This document shows positions 51,104 through 59,974 of a DNA stretch of 64,000 bases, in pieces. Origin of the DNA: Chthoniobacteraceae bacterium (GTDB taxonomy: Bacteria > Verrucomicrobiota > Verrucomicrobiia > Chthoniobacterales > Chthoniobacteraceae). A program made the translations under genes and the position numbers. How positions within the stretch are numbered: position 1 is the stretch's first letter; every line of letters begins with the position of its first letter. The stretch covers positions 1-64,000 of the forward strand of contig JAQGOL010000013.1 of NCBI GenBank assembly GCA_028293625.1. Reading direction: 5' to 3'. The notes under the pieces were generated by a model, which did no database searches, was not told the origin of the DNA, and saw only the letters and a program-made list of their open reading frames with translations.

Positions 51104-52303
51104 ATGACCGATCCCCGGAAAGATCCACTTGCTTCCTCCAAATCGAAGGCGCGCAAAATCACCGCGCAACCGGATCCCTGCATGGGATTGGAGGCCGAGT
51201 TCACGCTTTATGTTAACGGCCAGAAACGCGCCCCGGAAGAGGTATTCGGCAATCCGCGCCATGTCGTGCGCGCGGAGATGATCCCGCGGGCCGGGCGCTC
51301 GTGGCACCTCCCTTCCGGAGGCGCGCTTTATTTTGATACTGGTGTCATTGAAGTGGCCACCCCGATCATTGAGCTGGGACCCGGCTGCGCAGTCCGTGCC
51401 GGGCATTCGCTTTGGGAACAAATCGCTTATGTGCGAACCGAACTGGACGCATGGGAAAAAAAACAGGGAGTCGAAGTGCGTTTGGAGGGCTTCAGCGCCC
51501 ACTACAACATTTCCATCCCGGAAAACCGGGCGCTTGACGGCGCGGGCATGCATCAGCTCGCGCTGCTGCTTACTTATCTTCTTCATCCGCCGGTAATGCT
51601 CCTTACCGCCAACCGGTTGAGCACTGGCATCGGTGTCCGGCCGCGCGATGGGCGAATTGAAATCACCGCCGATTTTACGCCTTCGCCGGAAATGATGGTC
51701 GCGGCGGCATCGCTCATTGGCGGGATCGTGCGCGAAGTCGCTCTCTGGCCCGATCACGACCTTGGCGCTCTTGCCCGCAGAGGTTTCCCGGTCATTGCCG
51801 GATTCAAGCCGTGCGCCCACACCTCGCGCAAAGGGTACCTGGCGCGTTTTGACTGCTTTCCATCAAATCCTTTTACGGCCAATCCGAGCGAAACCCTCTG
51901 GCAACTTGAAGACGGCCGCCAGCTGACCATGCGCAAAATCGCCCATGAAATCGCACACCCGTTCCGTCGGGCAATCCACGCAGTGGGCGATTCGGATGCC
52001 GGCGAACACGTCTTTGCCGTGCTGAATGAACGCGCCCGGTCGTTCCTCGATTTTCCGGAACGCCCATCTCGCTACGAGGATGTTGGCCGGCAAATCGAAT
52101 GGAATCGGCGTTCGCGGAGGCGACTCCCGCACTCGCGGTACGAACGGGTGATCCACCGCGTTCTTACCCGCCAGCCAATCCGGGTCGGCTCTTTTGTTTA
52201 CCGCCCTGAACGGATGCTCGGCTGGTATGAGATCGCGTTCCGAAACGTGAAAACGGGCGACCGCCGCATCTTCACTTTGGATGAGCTGGCCACCCACGCT
52301 TAG
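51104..52303 (+). CDS. Glutamine-synthetase-fold carboxylate-amine ligase (GCS/Pup-ligase-like)
   Basis: 399 residues. Active-site elements of the COOH-NH2 ligase superfamily appear in order: GLEAEFTLY (E30, E32), SGGALYFDTGVIEVATPI (D78, E83), EGFSAHYNIS (H133, N135) and VRPRDGRIEI (R181, R184, E186). The YFDTGVIEVATP strand recalls the D-x-x-x-x-E-Y-x-T-P strand of Pup ligase, but no specific family can be named. It should activate a carboxylate with ATP and couple it to an amine, on a small molecule, peptide or protein. The N-terminal ~20 residues are basic and disordered. It is the last gene of the operon with the HIT, beta-lactamase-fold and M15 genes. Confidence 0.72.
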   Translation: MTDPRKDPLASSKSKARKITAQPDPCMGLEAEFTLYVNGQKRAPEEVFGNPRHVVRAEMIPRAGRSWHLPSGGALYFDTGVIEVATPIIELGPGCAVRAGHSLWEQIAYVRTELDAWEKKQGVEVRLEGFSAHYNISIPENRALDGAGMHQLALLLTYLLHPPVMLLTANRLSTGIGVRPRDGRIEITADFTPSPEMMVAAASLIGGIVREVALWPDHDLGALARRGFPVIAGFKPCAHTSRKGYLARFDCFPSNPFTANPSETLWQLEDGRQLTMRKIAHEIAHPFRRAIHAVGDSDAGEHVFAVLNERARSFLDFPERPSRYEDVGRQIEWNRRSRRRLPHSRYERVIHRVLTRQPIRVGSFVYRPERMLGWYEIAFRNVKTGDRRIFTLDELATHA

Positions 52304-52305
52304 AA

Positions 52306-52569
52306 CTACTCGAAGCGGCCTGTCGCCGGGTTGAATGGACGATCCTCACTCCGCGCCGCCGGCTGATTGGAATCGGTCCGCCCCTGCGTTCGGCCCGCCG
52401 CCTGTCTGGAGTGCACGGGCGCCGACTCTTCGCCCCACTCGTAGCGGCCGGTGGCCGCGTTAAAAGAGCGCCCATCGCGACCGCTTGCAAAGACATCGGG
52501 CACCTGTGTGCAAGCGCTCAAATTAAAAACGGAGACAGCCAAAAAGAAGCGGCTCATGCGGGGTGACAT
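52306..52569 (-). CDS. Small lipoprotein with two FN-x-x-TG motifs, copy A
   Basis: 87 residues. The signal sequence carries a lipobox (VSVFNLSACTQV), so it is probably lipid-anchored at Cys20. The mature part holds two copies of a short motif, RSFNAATGRYEW and RPFNPATGRFE, the second at the very end. A shared motif RVFNPQTRDFEW is found in the neighbouring lipoprotein. The start could be M5 (52557). The function is unknown; surface or peptidoglycan binding is conceivable. Confidence 0.6.
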   Translation of the reverse strand: MSPRMSRFFLAVSVFNLSACTQVPDVFASGRDGRSFNAATGRYEWGEESAPVHSRQAAGRTQGRTDSNQPAARSEDRPFNPATGRFE

Positions 52570-52640
52570 GTCCGAATGTTTTCAGTTTGGCCACCCCGGT
52601 GCAAGCGCTTCAAACCTGCTCACGACTTCCCTTTTTGCTC

Positions 52641-52901
52641 TCAATAAAATGACTGCTTCCGAGTATGGTCCGCACCGGGCGATGTCGGTGTGCCACCCGG
52701 CGCAACCCATTCAAAATCGCGGGTTTGCGGGTTAAAAACGCGTCCCGGAGAACTCCGGACCGCGCCTGAAGTCCCCATACGGCTCGCCCTCCTTTCATGG
52801 TGGCCGCTCGCATATTGGGATTCACATCCGGCAAAAACCAGCGCTCCGCTTAAAACCAGGGCGCCTACACCACTCCTCATCAATTGGGATATCCGTTTCA
52901 T
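52641..52901 (-). CDS. Small lipoprotein with FN-x-x-T motif, copy B
   Basis: 86 residues from ATG 52901 (MKRISQLMRSGVGALVLSGA), which is followed by a lipobox LVFAGC; the frame stays open upstream but encodes only implausible sequence opposite the Dabb gene. The mature part is basic and contains RVFNPQTRDFEWVAPGG, matching the motif in the other lipoprotein 71 bp downstream on the same strand. The two are divergent duplicates. Function unknown. Confidence 0.6.
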   Translation of the reverse strand: MKRISQLMRSGVGALVLSGALVFAGCESQYASGHHERRASRMGTSGAVRSSPGRVFNPQTRDFEWVAPGGTPTSPGADHTRKQSFY

Positions 52902-53000
52902 TAAAAATTCTACGGACCGAAGCCGGAAACCGGAGGTGGTGCGACCGAGATGCCAACTTTTCCTCTCGACGCGCGAGGTGCGACCCGAGAAATCTGCCCC

Positions 53001-53300
53001 ATGTTTTCGCATGTTGTTATCTTTTGGACTCTCCCCGGCAAACCTCAGGCCGCTGACGAACTCATTGCCGGGGCAGAAAAGTATTTGCGCCCCATTCCCG
53101 GTCTCCTGAGTTTTCATGTTGGCAGAATGTCGGGCAGCCCTCGCGACGTGGTTGATCAAAGTTATCAGGTGGCTTTGAATCTCCAGTTTTCCAGCAAACA
53201 GCTCCAGGATGATTACCAGATCCACCCTCTCCACCTTGAGTTCGTGGAAAAAGCGTTCAAACCGAACTGCCAGCGCGTCGTTATCTACGACTTCGAATAA
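53001..53300 (+). CDS. Dabb (stress-responsive A/B barrel) domain protein
   Basis: 99 residues from ATG 53001 (MFSHVVIFWTLPGKPQAADE). The ferredoxin-like Dabb domain is recognised by HVVIFW at the N-terminus, LRPIPGLLSFHVGRMSG in the middle, and YQIHPLHLEFVEKAFKPNCQ near the C-terminus. Such domains form dimers and act as small-molecule binding or metabolic enzymes with varied substrates. The longer in-frame start at 52950 adds unlikely residues. Confidence 0.85.
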   Translation: MFSHVVIFWTLPGKPQAADELIAGAEKYLRPIPGLLSFHVGRMSGSPRDVVDQSYQVALNLQFSSKQLQDDYQIHPLHLEFVEKAFKPNCQRVVIYDFE

Positions 53301-53330
53301 ACGCGATTCCAACCCGCCAGGTTGGAAAAC

Positions 53331-54233
53331 CTAGAGCTTCCAGAGCTTCCCCTCTACCTGCCACGAAGTAACCAGTTCACGGAGCCGTTGGGTCGCGGGC
53401 ATCTCTTCGCCCTCCTGCCACGCAAGCACCAGGGGAACCGAAACGACCGGTTTGAGAGGAATAAAGCGAAGGGTCGCGTCCGGCGTCCCGACCGATTCGG
53501 GCACGATCCCGAGGCCCGCGCCAGCTTCGACATAACTGAGCACGGTGCCGATCAGGCTCGGGGTATAAGCAATGCGTGGGGAGAACTTGGCCTGCTGGCA
53601 GCCAGCCAGGACGGCATCGTGCAGCCCTACCCCTTCCCTTCGCGCCAGCACGATGAGCGGTTCGCCAGCCAGTTGCCGCCACGAAAGAGTCGCGCGCCCC
53701 GCGAGTGGATGCGTGTTTGAAAGCACCACCCCGAGCCGCTCTTTTCTCAGGAGAAGCGTGCGCAAATCAGAAGTTCCCGTGGAGGAAACGGGCCGGGTAA
53801 AAGCAATCGAAAGCCGCCCTTTTGCCAGCATCTCCCAAACCCGTTCTGGGGTGCGTTCCTCCAGGTGGATCGAAACCAGCGGATAACGAAGCCGGTATTC
53901 CTTGAGCAATCTTCCAAGAAACGGCTGTGTCGGCGGCCCGATATAACCGATGCGCAGTTCGCCTTCCTCGCCGGCGGCCGTGCGGCGGACCCGGCGCATT
54001 GCCTCATCCCAGCGTTCAAAAAGAATGGAGGCCTCGCGCAGCAGCACGCGGCCGGCGGGCGTGAGGCTCACGCTGCGCCGATCGCGGTCGAGCAACGGAG
54101 CCCCCAGTTCGGCTTCCACTTCCTGGACGGCGCGGCTGAGCGCCGGCTGGGCGATCCGCAGTCGCTCTGCCGCGCGCGAGTAGCTGAGCTCTTCGGCCAC
54201 TGCCTGAAAGTAGCGGAGCTGCCTTAAGTCCAT
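53331..54233 (-). CDS. LysR-family transcriptional regulator
   Basis: 300 residues. The N-terminal winged helix-turn-helix is typical (MDLRQLRYFQAVAEELSYSR, AAERLRIAQPALSRAVQEVE). The C-terminal effector domain (~90-295) has the two-lobed periplasmic-binding fold, with AFTRPVSSTGTSDLRTLLL and VEAGAGLGIVPESVG. It is divergent from an ABC transporter operon and probably controls it from the shared intergenic region, where two T-N11-A type sites are visible. The inducer is unknown. Confidence 0.93.
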   Translation of the reverse strand: MDLRQLRYFQAVAEELSYSRAAERLRIAQPALSRAVQEVEAELGAPLLDRDRRSVSLTPAGRVLLREASILFERWDEAMRRVRRTAAGEEGELRIGYIGPPTQPFLGRLLKEYRLRYPLVSIHLEERTPERVWEMLAKGRLSIAFTRPVSSTGTSDLRTLLLRKERLGVVLSNTHPLAGRATLSWRQLAGEPLIVLARREGVGLHDAVLAGCQQAKFSPRIAYTPSLIGTVLSYVEAGAGLGIVPESVGTPDATLRFIPLKPVVSVPLVLAWQEGEEMPATQRLRELVTSWQVEGKLWKL

Positions 54234-54267
54234 GAACCGAAGAGGGTGGAAAATTGCATGTTCAGTG

Positions 54268-54316
54268 ATGCGCTTTGAGCATAACTGTAATAGCGAACTT
54301 GTATTTCCATTACAAG
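54268..54316. promoter_or_regulatory. Candidate LysR operator sites
   Basis: Two dyads lie between the LysR gene and the transporter: atgc-gctttga-gcat (54268-54282) and cttgta-tttccat-tacaag (54298-54316). The second fits the T-N11-A LysR box with 6-bp arms. Their location fits control of both divergent genes. Confidence 0.5.
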
Positions 54317-54371
54317 CAGCTCCCCGGTTATCAGTTGGATGACGCGATCCCCCCTCTCTCGAATTTTATAT

Positions 54372-55502
54372 ATGTCTTTCCGAAGAATTCTCACCGCCGC
54401 CTCCATGGGCCTCCTGTTTGTCATGGCGGGCTGCAACAAAAACACGGCCGGCCCAGCTGCGCAGTCCAACAAGATCCGGGTCGGTTATATCGGAATCACC
54501 TGCGAGGCGCCCATCTTTACGGCGGTCGAAAAAGGCTTTTTCAAGGAGGAAGGACTCGATGTCGAGTTGGTAAAATGTGAGTGGTCTAAATACAAAGATG
54601 TGCTGGCACTGGGCGGCTTTGACATCACGCACCACCTCATCATGTATTTTCTCAAGCCAATCGAGCAGGGCCTCGATGTGAAGTTCACCGGCGGCATCCA
54701 CACCGGCTGCCTCCGCGTGCAGGCCTCGCCCACCGGCCCCATCAAGACCGTCAAAGATCTGCGAGGCAAACGGATCGGGGTTCCAGGCATGGGAACACCA
54801 CCCTTTATTTTCGCCAACCGGGTTCTCGGCGCCAATGGCATCGATGCAAGCAAAGAGATCACATGGCGCGTTTTCCCAGCCGGCGAACTCGGGCTCGCCC
54901 TGGAAAAAGGCGAGATTGACGCCATCGCCGACTCCGAGCCGATCGGCACTCTGCTGCTCGCAGATGGCAAAGTGCGGAATATCGCCGATCAGGCAAAGGA
55001 CGCTCCGTATAAGGACGAATATTGCTGCGCGGTGATCGTGAACGGGAAGTACCTGACTAAAAACCCGCTAGCCGCTGCCGCCGCCACACGCGCTCTTCTT
55101 AAGGGAGCCAAATGGGTGGAAGCAAATCCGGCCGCCGCCGCCCGGATGTCGGTGGAAAAAAAGTATCTCGCTTCAAACCCCGAGCTTAACACCGTCGCGA
55201 TTGCCAACCTGCGTTATATCCCGAGCATTTCAGGCGCTGAGGCAGCTGTAAATTCCGCGGCGGCGGAAATGAAAATCGCCGGAATGCTCAGTCCATCGAC
55301 TGACGTGGCGGCGCTTGCCAAACGCGCATTTGTGCATCTGGACGGCGTAACCGATGAATGGCTGAAGGATCTGTATGTGGAATCTGTCCCCGGCGGACAG
55401 TTGGCGCCCGATCATGCGGCGCGTTTGGCCATTGAACTGGCGACAATGCGTGGGCCGTTCGTGGTCTCTTCCTGCTGCGCACCGGCCACCATTATCCGAT
55501 AG
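54372..55502 (+). CDS. ABC transporter substrate-binding lipoprotein (NMT1/SsuA-like)
   Basis: 376 residues from ATG 54372 (MSFRRILTAASMGLLFVMAG); the 11 extra codons upstream have no role. The lipobox LFVMAGC indicates a lipid-anchored periplasmic protein. It resembles the SsuA/TauA/THI5-type group: RVGYIGITCEAPIFTAVEKG, FFKEEGLDVELV, DLRGKRIGVPGMGTPPFIFA and GEIDAIADSEPIG. The ligand could be a sulfonate, nitrate-like anion or pyrimidine. The C-terminus ends with a Cys pair (SSCCAPATIIR), which is unusual and could bind metal. Confidence 0.85.
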   Translation: MSFRRILTAASMGLLFVMAGCNKNTAGPAAQSNKIRVGYIGITCEAPIFTAVEKGFFKEEGLDVELVKCEWSKYKDVLALGGFDITHHLIMYFLKPIEQGLDVKFTGGIHTGCLRVQASPTGPIKTVKDLRGKRIGVPGMGTPPFIFANRVLGANGIDASKEITWRVFPAGELGLALEKGEIDAIADSEPIGTLLLADGKVRNIADQAKDAPYKDEYCCAVIVNGKYLTKNPLAAAAATRALLKGAKWVEANPAAAARMSVEKKYLASNPELNTVAIANLRYIPSISGAEAAVNSAAAEMKIAGMLSPSTDVAALAKRAFVHLDGVTDEWLKDLYVESVPGGQLAPDHAARLAIELATMRGPFVVSSCCAPATIIR

Positions 55503-55504
55503 CC

Positions 55505-56536
55505 ATGTCCCAGGAACTTGCAGTTCAACCCCGGATCCCGATTTCCGCTGAACGCGAACAAATCGAACTCCCGGCTTCATCAAGAGTGCCGGCAAAAATT
55601 CTGCTGTCGGTGCCGGTCGCAATCATCCTCGCGTTGATCGTCCACTGGTTTTCCGCGAAAAATGAACCCGAAAACGAGACCCGGCTCTACAACCTGTTCC
55701 TCGGGGAGATGTTCGGCGCCTCACTCTTAATCGCTTATCTTCAACGATTTAGCGCCGGTTTGCGCGAATGGATGAAGGAAACCTGCCCGATCATCGGGGT
55801 AGCCATCCTCTTCCTCGCCATCCTGGAAATTATCACGGCGGGCCTCCGCTGGATGCCGTTGCTGCCGATGCCGTATTTCCCGAGCCCGGCCGGCGTGCTT
55901 CAAAGCATGATAAACGACCGGGAGCTCCTTTTTGACAGCACGTGGCACTCGCTCGCGTTGTTGCTTGGCGGTTATACACTCGGTGTCACGATCGGCCTGA
56001 TAACCGGGATCTGCATCGGCTGGTTTCCCCTCGCCCGTTATTGGGGCATGCCGGTTCTAAAAGTGGTCGGCCCCATTCCCGCCACCGCCTGGATTCCCCT
56101 GGCCATGATCGTTTCCCCCTCGGCCATGTTTTCCGCAATCGGCCTCATCGCGCTGGCGGTCTGGTTCCCGGTCACGATGCTCACCGCGTCGGGCATCTCC
56201 AATACACGCGCTTCTTACCTCGACGTCGCTCGAACGCTCGGTGCCAGCCGGTCCTACCTCATTTTCCGGGTCGCGATTCCCGCCGCGATGCCGAATATTT
56301 TCCTCGGCCTTTTCATGGGTCTGGGCGCCTCTTTCCTCACACTCATCGTTGCGGAAACCATCGGCGTAAAATCCGGCCTCGGCTGGTATGTGACCTGGGC
56401 TCAAGGCTGGGCCGAATACGGCAAAGTCTACGCGGCCCTGGTGATTATGGCGGCGTTTTTCTCTTCAATCATGAGTGTCCTATTCAAAGTCCGCGATCAC
56501 GTGCTGGTCTGGCAGAAAGGGGTCATCAAGTGGTAG
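55505..56536 (+). CDS. ABC transporter permease (SsuC/TauC-like) with extra N-terminal helices
   Basis: 343 residues. The C-terminal ~200 residues are a BPD_transp_1 permease domain with the EAA loop TRASYLDVARTLGASRSYLI. The N-terminal ~140 residues add about three membrane segments (ILLSVPVAIILALIVHWF, FGASLLIAYL, IIGVAILFLAILEIIT) beyond the usual SsuC size. It forms the membrane channel with the ATPase encoded next and the binding protein encoded 2 bp upstream. Confidence 0.9.
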   Translation: MSQELAVQPRIPISAEREQIELPASSRVPAKILLSVPVAIILALIVHWFSAKNEPENETRLYNLFLGEMFGASLLIAYLQRFSAGLREWMKETCPIIGVAILFLAILEIITAGLRWMPLLPMPYFPSPAGVLQSMINDRELLFDSTWHSLALLLGGYTLGVTIGLITGICIGWFPLARYWGMPVLKVVGPIPATAWIPLAMIVSPSAMFSAIGLIALAVWFPVTMLTASGISNTRASYLDVARTLGASRSYLIFRVAIPAAMPNIFLGLFMGLGASFLTLIVAETIGVKSGLGWYVTWAQGWAEYGKVYAALVIMAAFFSSIMSVLFKVRDHVLVWQKGVIKW

Positions 56537-57333
56537 CCCTCAATTCCGCGCAATCGGCCGCTGAAGGGTCAACTCTGCGAGTCGATGGCGTCAGCAAAGC
56601 ATTCCGCGGTGCCGACGGCGTTTCCACCCGCACGTTTGCCCTCGATAACGTCTCGCTCTCGGTCGCCGCCGGGGAACTCATCTCCATTGTCGGTCCAAGC
56701 GGATGCGGCAAATCGACGCTGTTGCGACTGATCGCGGGCCTCGATTCACCGAACTCCGGCGAACTGCGTGTCGGCTCGGAAGTAATCACGGCCCCCAACG
56801 CCGAGCGCGGCCTTGTTTTCCAGGACCCGAATCTTTTCCCTTGGCTGACCGTACGGCGCAATATCGAAATCGGTTTGGTCGCGCGCGGTTTGCTCCGTGA
56901 AAAGCGGCATGAAGTTGATGAATTCATGCGGTTGGTGGGACTTGAAGCGTTCGCCAATGCGTTTCCCCATCATCTTTCCGGCGGCATGGCCCAGCGCGTG
57001 GCCCTTGCGCGGGCACTGATCAATCATCCAAAACTCCTCCTCCTCGATGAGCCGCTCGGCGCCCTCGATGCCTTTACCCGGATGCGGATGCAGGATGAAG
57101 TTCTGCGCCTCTGGCGGGCGCGCCAGACCACCATGGTTCTGGTCACCCACGACATCGATGAAGCGATCTACATGAGCGATCGAATCGTCATCATGAGCCC
57201 GCGTCCCGGCCGGATTGAACGCGTGATCGTTGTCGAACTTGATCGGCCACGGCACCGCAACAGCCCGGAGTTCCTCAATCTGCGAGGCGAGATTCTTGAA
57301 CTGCTCCATTTTGCCGGCGCCGCCACGGCATAA
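56530..57333 (+). CDS. ABC transporter ATP-binding protein (SsuB-like)
   Basis: 267 residues from GTG 56530, which overlaps the permease stop and has AAAGGGG 8-10 bp upstream; a long frame to 55942 is antisense-like read-through of the permease. Motifs: Walker A VGPSGCGKSTLL, Q-loop VFQDPNLFPWL, signature LSGGMAQRVALARAL, Walker B LLLLDEPLGALD and switch His in LVTHDIDEA. It powers uptake of the same ligand as the upstream binding protein and permease. Confidence 0.94.
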   Translation: MVALNSAQSAAEGSTLRVDGVSKAFRGADGVSTRTFALDNVSLSVAAGELISIVGPSGCGKSTLLRLIAGLDSPNSGELRVGSEVITAPNAERGLVFQDPNLFPWLTVRRNIEIGLVARGLLREKRHEVDEFMRLVGLEAFANAFPHHLSGGMAQRVALARALINHPKLLLLDEPLGALDAFTRMRMQDEVLRLWRARQTTMVLVTHDIDEAIYMSDRIVIMSPRPGRIERVIVVELDRPRHRNSPEFLNLRGEILELLHFAGAATA

Positions 57334-57420
57334 ATTTTCAACGGCTGTTCCTGGGAATCCCCGATAGAAAATTCAGGCATTGAGGAACCGAAACGCACGA
57401 CGACACCGAAGTGGTGTGCA

Positions 57421-58161
57421 ATGAAAATCCTCGGCTGCCTCCCCTTCCTGACGCTGTTTTTGCAGACGTCCATGCATTCCGTCCAGGCGGCCCCCGCCAT
57501 CGAGCAACGCAACGAGTCTTTTCTTAGCGGCGGCAAAACCATCCACGTTGAGACGTTTGCGCCGGCTGGCAACGGGCGCTTTCCCGCGGTCCTTGTCTTG
57601 CACACTTCCGTCGGGACGCTCGTTGGAAAATCACAGCTCGAACTCTTTTCAAAACAGCTCGCTGCTCAGGGAAACGTGGCGTTTTTAGTGCGCTATTTCG
57701 ACCGGACGGGAACGCATTACGCCGGCGATGATAAAATCAATGAACTCGCCCCGGTCTGGATTGAAACCGTGCACGATACCGTCAGCTTTGCCGCCGCGCA
57801 CGCGAAGGTGCGGCCCGGGGCGATCGGGATCTTTGGCTACTCGCTTGGCGCTTATCTTGGCGTTGCGGAATCTTCCAACGATCCCCGCGTCAAGGCCCTC
57901 GTGGAAATCGCCGGCGGAATCCTCACCCGATACAAAGGGAAAATCGACCGGCTTCCACCGCTCCTGAGCTTGCACGGAGACGCCGACGAGCGTGTCTCGG
58001 TCAGCAACGCCTTCGAACTGCAGAAGCTGGCCAGACAACTCGGAGGCAATCCCCAGATCCATATTTACAAGGGAGAAGGCCATCGTTTATCGCCAGCCGC
58101 AGCATCGGACGCCTCGGCGCGGGCTCTCCGTTTTCTGGATTATCATTTGTCGCGTCATTGA
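57421..58161 (+). CDS. Secreted dienelactone-hydrolase-like alpha/beta-hydrolase
   Basis: 246 residues with a signal peptide (MKILGCLPFLTLFLQTSMHS, then VQAA). The catalytic triad positions are a nucleophile in GIFGYSLGAYLG (Ser), an Asp in HGDADERV and a His in YKGEGHRLSP. Dienelactone hydrolase proper uses Cys, so this is a serine-based relative with unknown substrate. It follows the ABC transporter by 87 bp and may process a related compound, which is inference. Confidence 0.85.
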   Translation: MKILGCLPFLTLFLQTSMHSVQAAPAIEQRNESFLSGGKTIHVETFAPAGNGRFPAVLVLHTSVGTLVGKSQLELFSKQLAAQGNVAFLVRYFDRTGTHYAGDDKINELAPVWIETVHDTVSFAAAHAKVRPGAIGIFGYSLGAYLGVAESSNDPRVKALVEIAGGILTRYKGKIDRLPPLLSLHGDADERVSVSNAFELQKLARQLGGNPQIHIYKGEGHRLSPAAASDASARALRFLDYHLSRH

Positions 58162-58215
58162 AGGAAAATCAGCGCCAGATCGACAACAGGGCGTTTTAAG
58201 GCTCTTATCCGGGTT

Positions 58216-59952
58216 ATGTCGTTCCGGATATTTTTTCTCCTCTCCTGCTTCGTATCCGCCCTTCATGCGGCGGAACAACCTGCCGTCATCGACTGGCAAC
58301 CATGGTCGGATTCGATTTTTGAAAAGGCAAAACGCGAGCACCGGTTCGTGATGCTCGATCTCGGCGCCGTCTGGTGCCATTGGTGCCATGTCATGGACGA
58401 GCTCACCTATCAGGATCCCAAGGTGATCGCGCTCCTTAAAAGCCGCTATATTGCTGTCCGCGTCGATCAGGATTCGCGGCCCGATCTGGCCAACCGCTAC
58501 GAGGATTACGGCTGGCCCGCGACGATTTTTTTCAATGAAGACGGGGGCGAGATTGTGAAGCGGCGCGGTTATATCCCGCCCGAACCGATGGCATCGCTCC
58601 TGCAGGCGATTATCGACGATCCGACGCCCGGACCTTCCGTTGAGCCGGAAGCGGTGGTCGTACCGGCCAAAGAGGGAGCTCTAACGGCTGAACAACGCAG
58701 CGGGATGCGCGATTTGTTTTTAAAAGCCTACGATGATGTCAATGGCGGCTGGGGCGACGTGCACAAGTATCTCAATTGGGACGCCTTGGAATATTGCCTG
58801 ACGGAAGGGATCAACGGCGACGCGGCCATGGAAAAACGCGCCAGGCAAACCCTCACGGCCGGCCTGAAACTGCTCGATCCGGTCTGGGGCGGTGTTTACC
58901 AATACTCGACCGACGGCGACTGGGATCATCCGCACTTTGAAAAGATCATGCCGTTTCAAACGGAGAACATGCGGGTATTCGCGCTCGCGGCCAGTCTTTG
59001 GAATGAACCGCGCTGGAGCGACTCGGCTCAGAAGATCCGCGGCTATCTCAAAACTTTCCTGACTTCAAAGGAAGGCGCGTTTTACACCAGCCAGGATGCT
59101 GATGTCATCCAGGGCGAACATTCCGCGGAATACTTCGCACTCAATGACGCAGCCCGCCGGGCCCGTGGCATTCCCCGTATCGACACGCATATCTATTCCC
59201 GGGAAAACGGATTGGCGATCACCGGCCTGGCCGCGTTGTATGCCACGACGGGCGATGAATCCTGCCTGGCGGAGGCAAAGCGCGCGGCGCAATGGATCCA
59301 GGCCAATCGCAAGCTCAAGGGCGGCGGCTATCGGCATGGCGAAACCGAGGGGCTGTTTATGGCCGACACATTGGCAATGGGACGCGCCTGCCTTGCCCTT
59401 TACACCGTCACGGCGGAACGCGCGTGGCTTGCCAATGCAATTGAAGCGGCTGCATTCATCGACGTGAAATTCAAATCGCCAGCTGGTTTCGCGTCCTCCA
59501 TTTCCACTTCCTCCATCACTCCTGCAAAACCGCAGGTCGATGAAAATATCGCCCTGGTCCGGTTTTCTAACATGCTCGCCAATCACACGGGTGACAAACG
59601 CTGGCGCTCCATGGCCGAACACGCGATGCGGTATCTGGCGTCCCCAGTCGTGGTTGATGCACAAGGATACGGCGTCAGCGGCATTCTCCTCGCCGACCGG
59701 GAGTTGCGCATTGAGCCGGCTCACATCACCATTGTCGGCGCCAAGGACGATCCGGCCGCGCGCGCCCTTTTTGAAGCAGCGCTTAAAATGCCCGGCAACT
59801 ACAAAAGACTCGAGTGGTGGGACTCAAAAGAAGGTCCGATGCCCAATCCCGATGTCCAATACCCTGAGCTGGCCAGAGCGGCGGCCTTTGTGTGCAAAGA
59901 TGGCGCCTGTTCAGCGCCGATCTTCCTTCCTGGAAAGCTGCTGAAAGAATAG
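58216..59952 (+). CDS. Exported DUF255 thioredoxin-like protein (YyaL/SSP411-type)
   Basis: 578 residues with a signal peptide (MSFRIFFLLSCFVSALHAAE). The thioredoxin domain (~25-140) has active-site WCHWCHVMDELTYQDP, followed by YGWPATIFFNEDGGEIVKRR. Residues ~160-560 are an (alpha/alpha)-toroid (GGWGDVHKYLNWDALEYCLT, GGVYQYSTDGDWDHPHFEKI, FYTSQDADVIQGEHSAEYFA). Cytosolic homologues lack an exporter signal, and this one is shorter than the usual ~650-700 residues. It could act on periplasmic sugars or disulfides. Confidence 0.86.
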   Translation: MSFRIFFLLSCFVSALHAAEQPAVIDWQPWSDSIFEKAKREHRFVMLDLGAVWCHWCHVMDELTYQDPKVIALLKSRYIAVRVDQDSRPDLANRYEDYGWPATIFFNEDGGEIVKRRGYIPPEPMASLLQAIIDDPTPGPSVEPEAVVVPAKEGALTAEQRSGMRDLFLKAYDDVNGGWGDVHKYLNWDALEYCLTEGINGDAAMEKRARQTLTAGLKLLDPVWGGVYQYSTDGDWDHPHFEKIMPFQTENMRVFALAASLWNEPRWSDSAQKIRGYLKTFLTSKEGAFYTSQDADVIQGEHSAEYFALNDAARRARGIPRIDTHIYSRENGLAITGLAALYATTGDESCLAEAKRAAQWIQANRKLKGGGYRHGETEGLFMADTLAMGRACLALYTVTAERAWLANAIEAAAFIDVKFKSPAGFASSISTSSITPAKPQVDENIALVRFSNMLANHTGDKRWRSMAEHAMRYLASPVVVDAQGYGVSGILLADRELRIEPAHITIVGAKDDPAARALFEAALKMPGNYKRLEWWDSKEGPMPNPDVQYPELARAAAFVCKDGACSAPIFLPGKLLKE

Positions 59953-59974
59953 TTCAGCGCGGCCGGTTTTTTTC

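Noticed and set aside
52902-53312. 137-codon extension of lipoprotein copy B
   Set aside because: The extension is antisense to the Dabb gene and precedes a proper lipoprotein signal at 52901.
55942-56529. Long N-terminal extension of the ABC ATPase frame
   Set aside because: It is out of frame with the permease coding sequence at that position; the GTG at 56530 has a good ribosome site.
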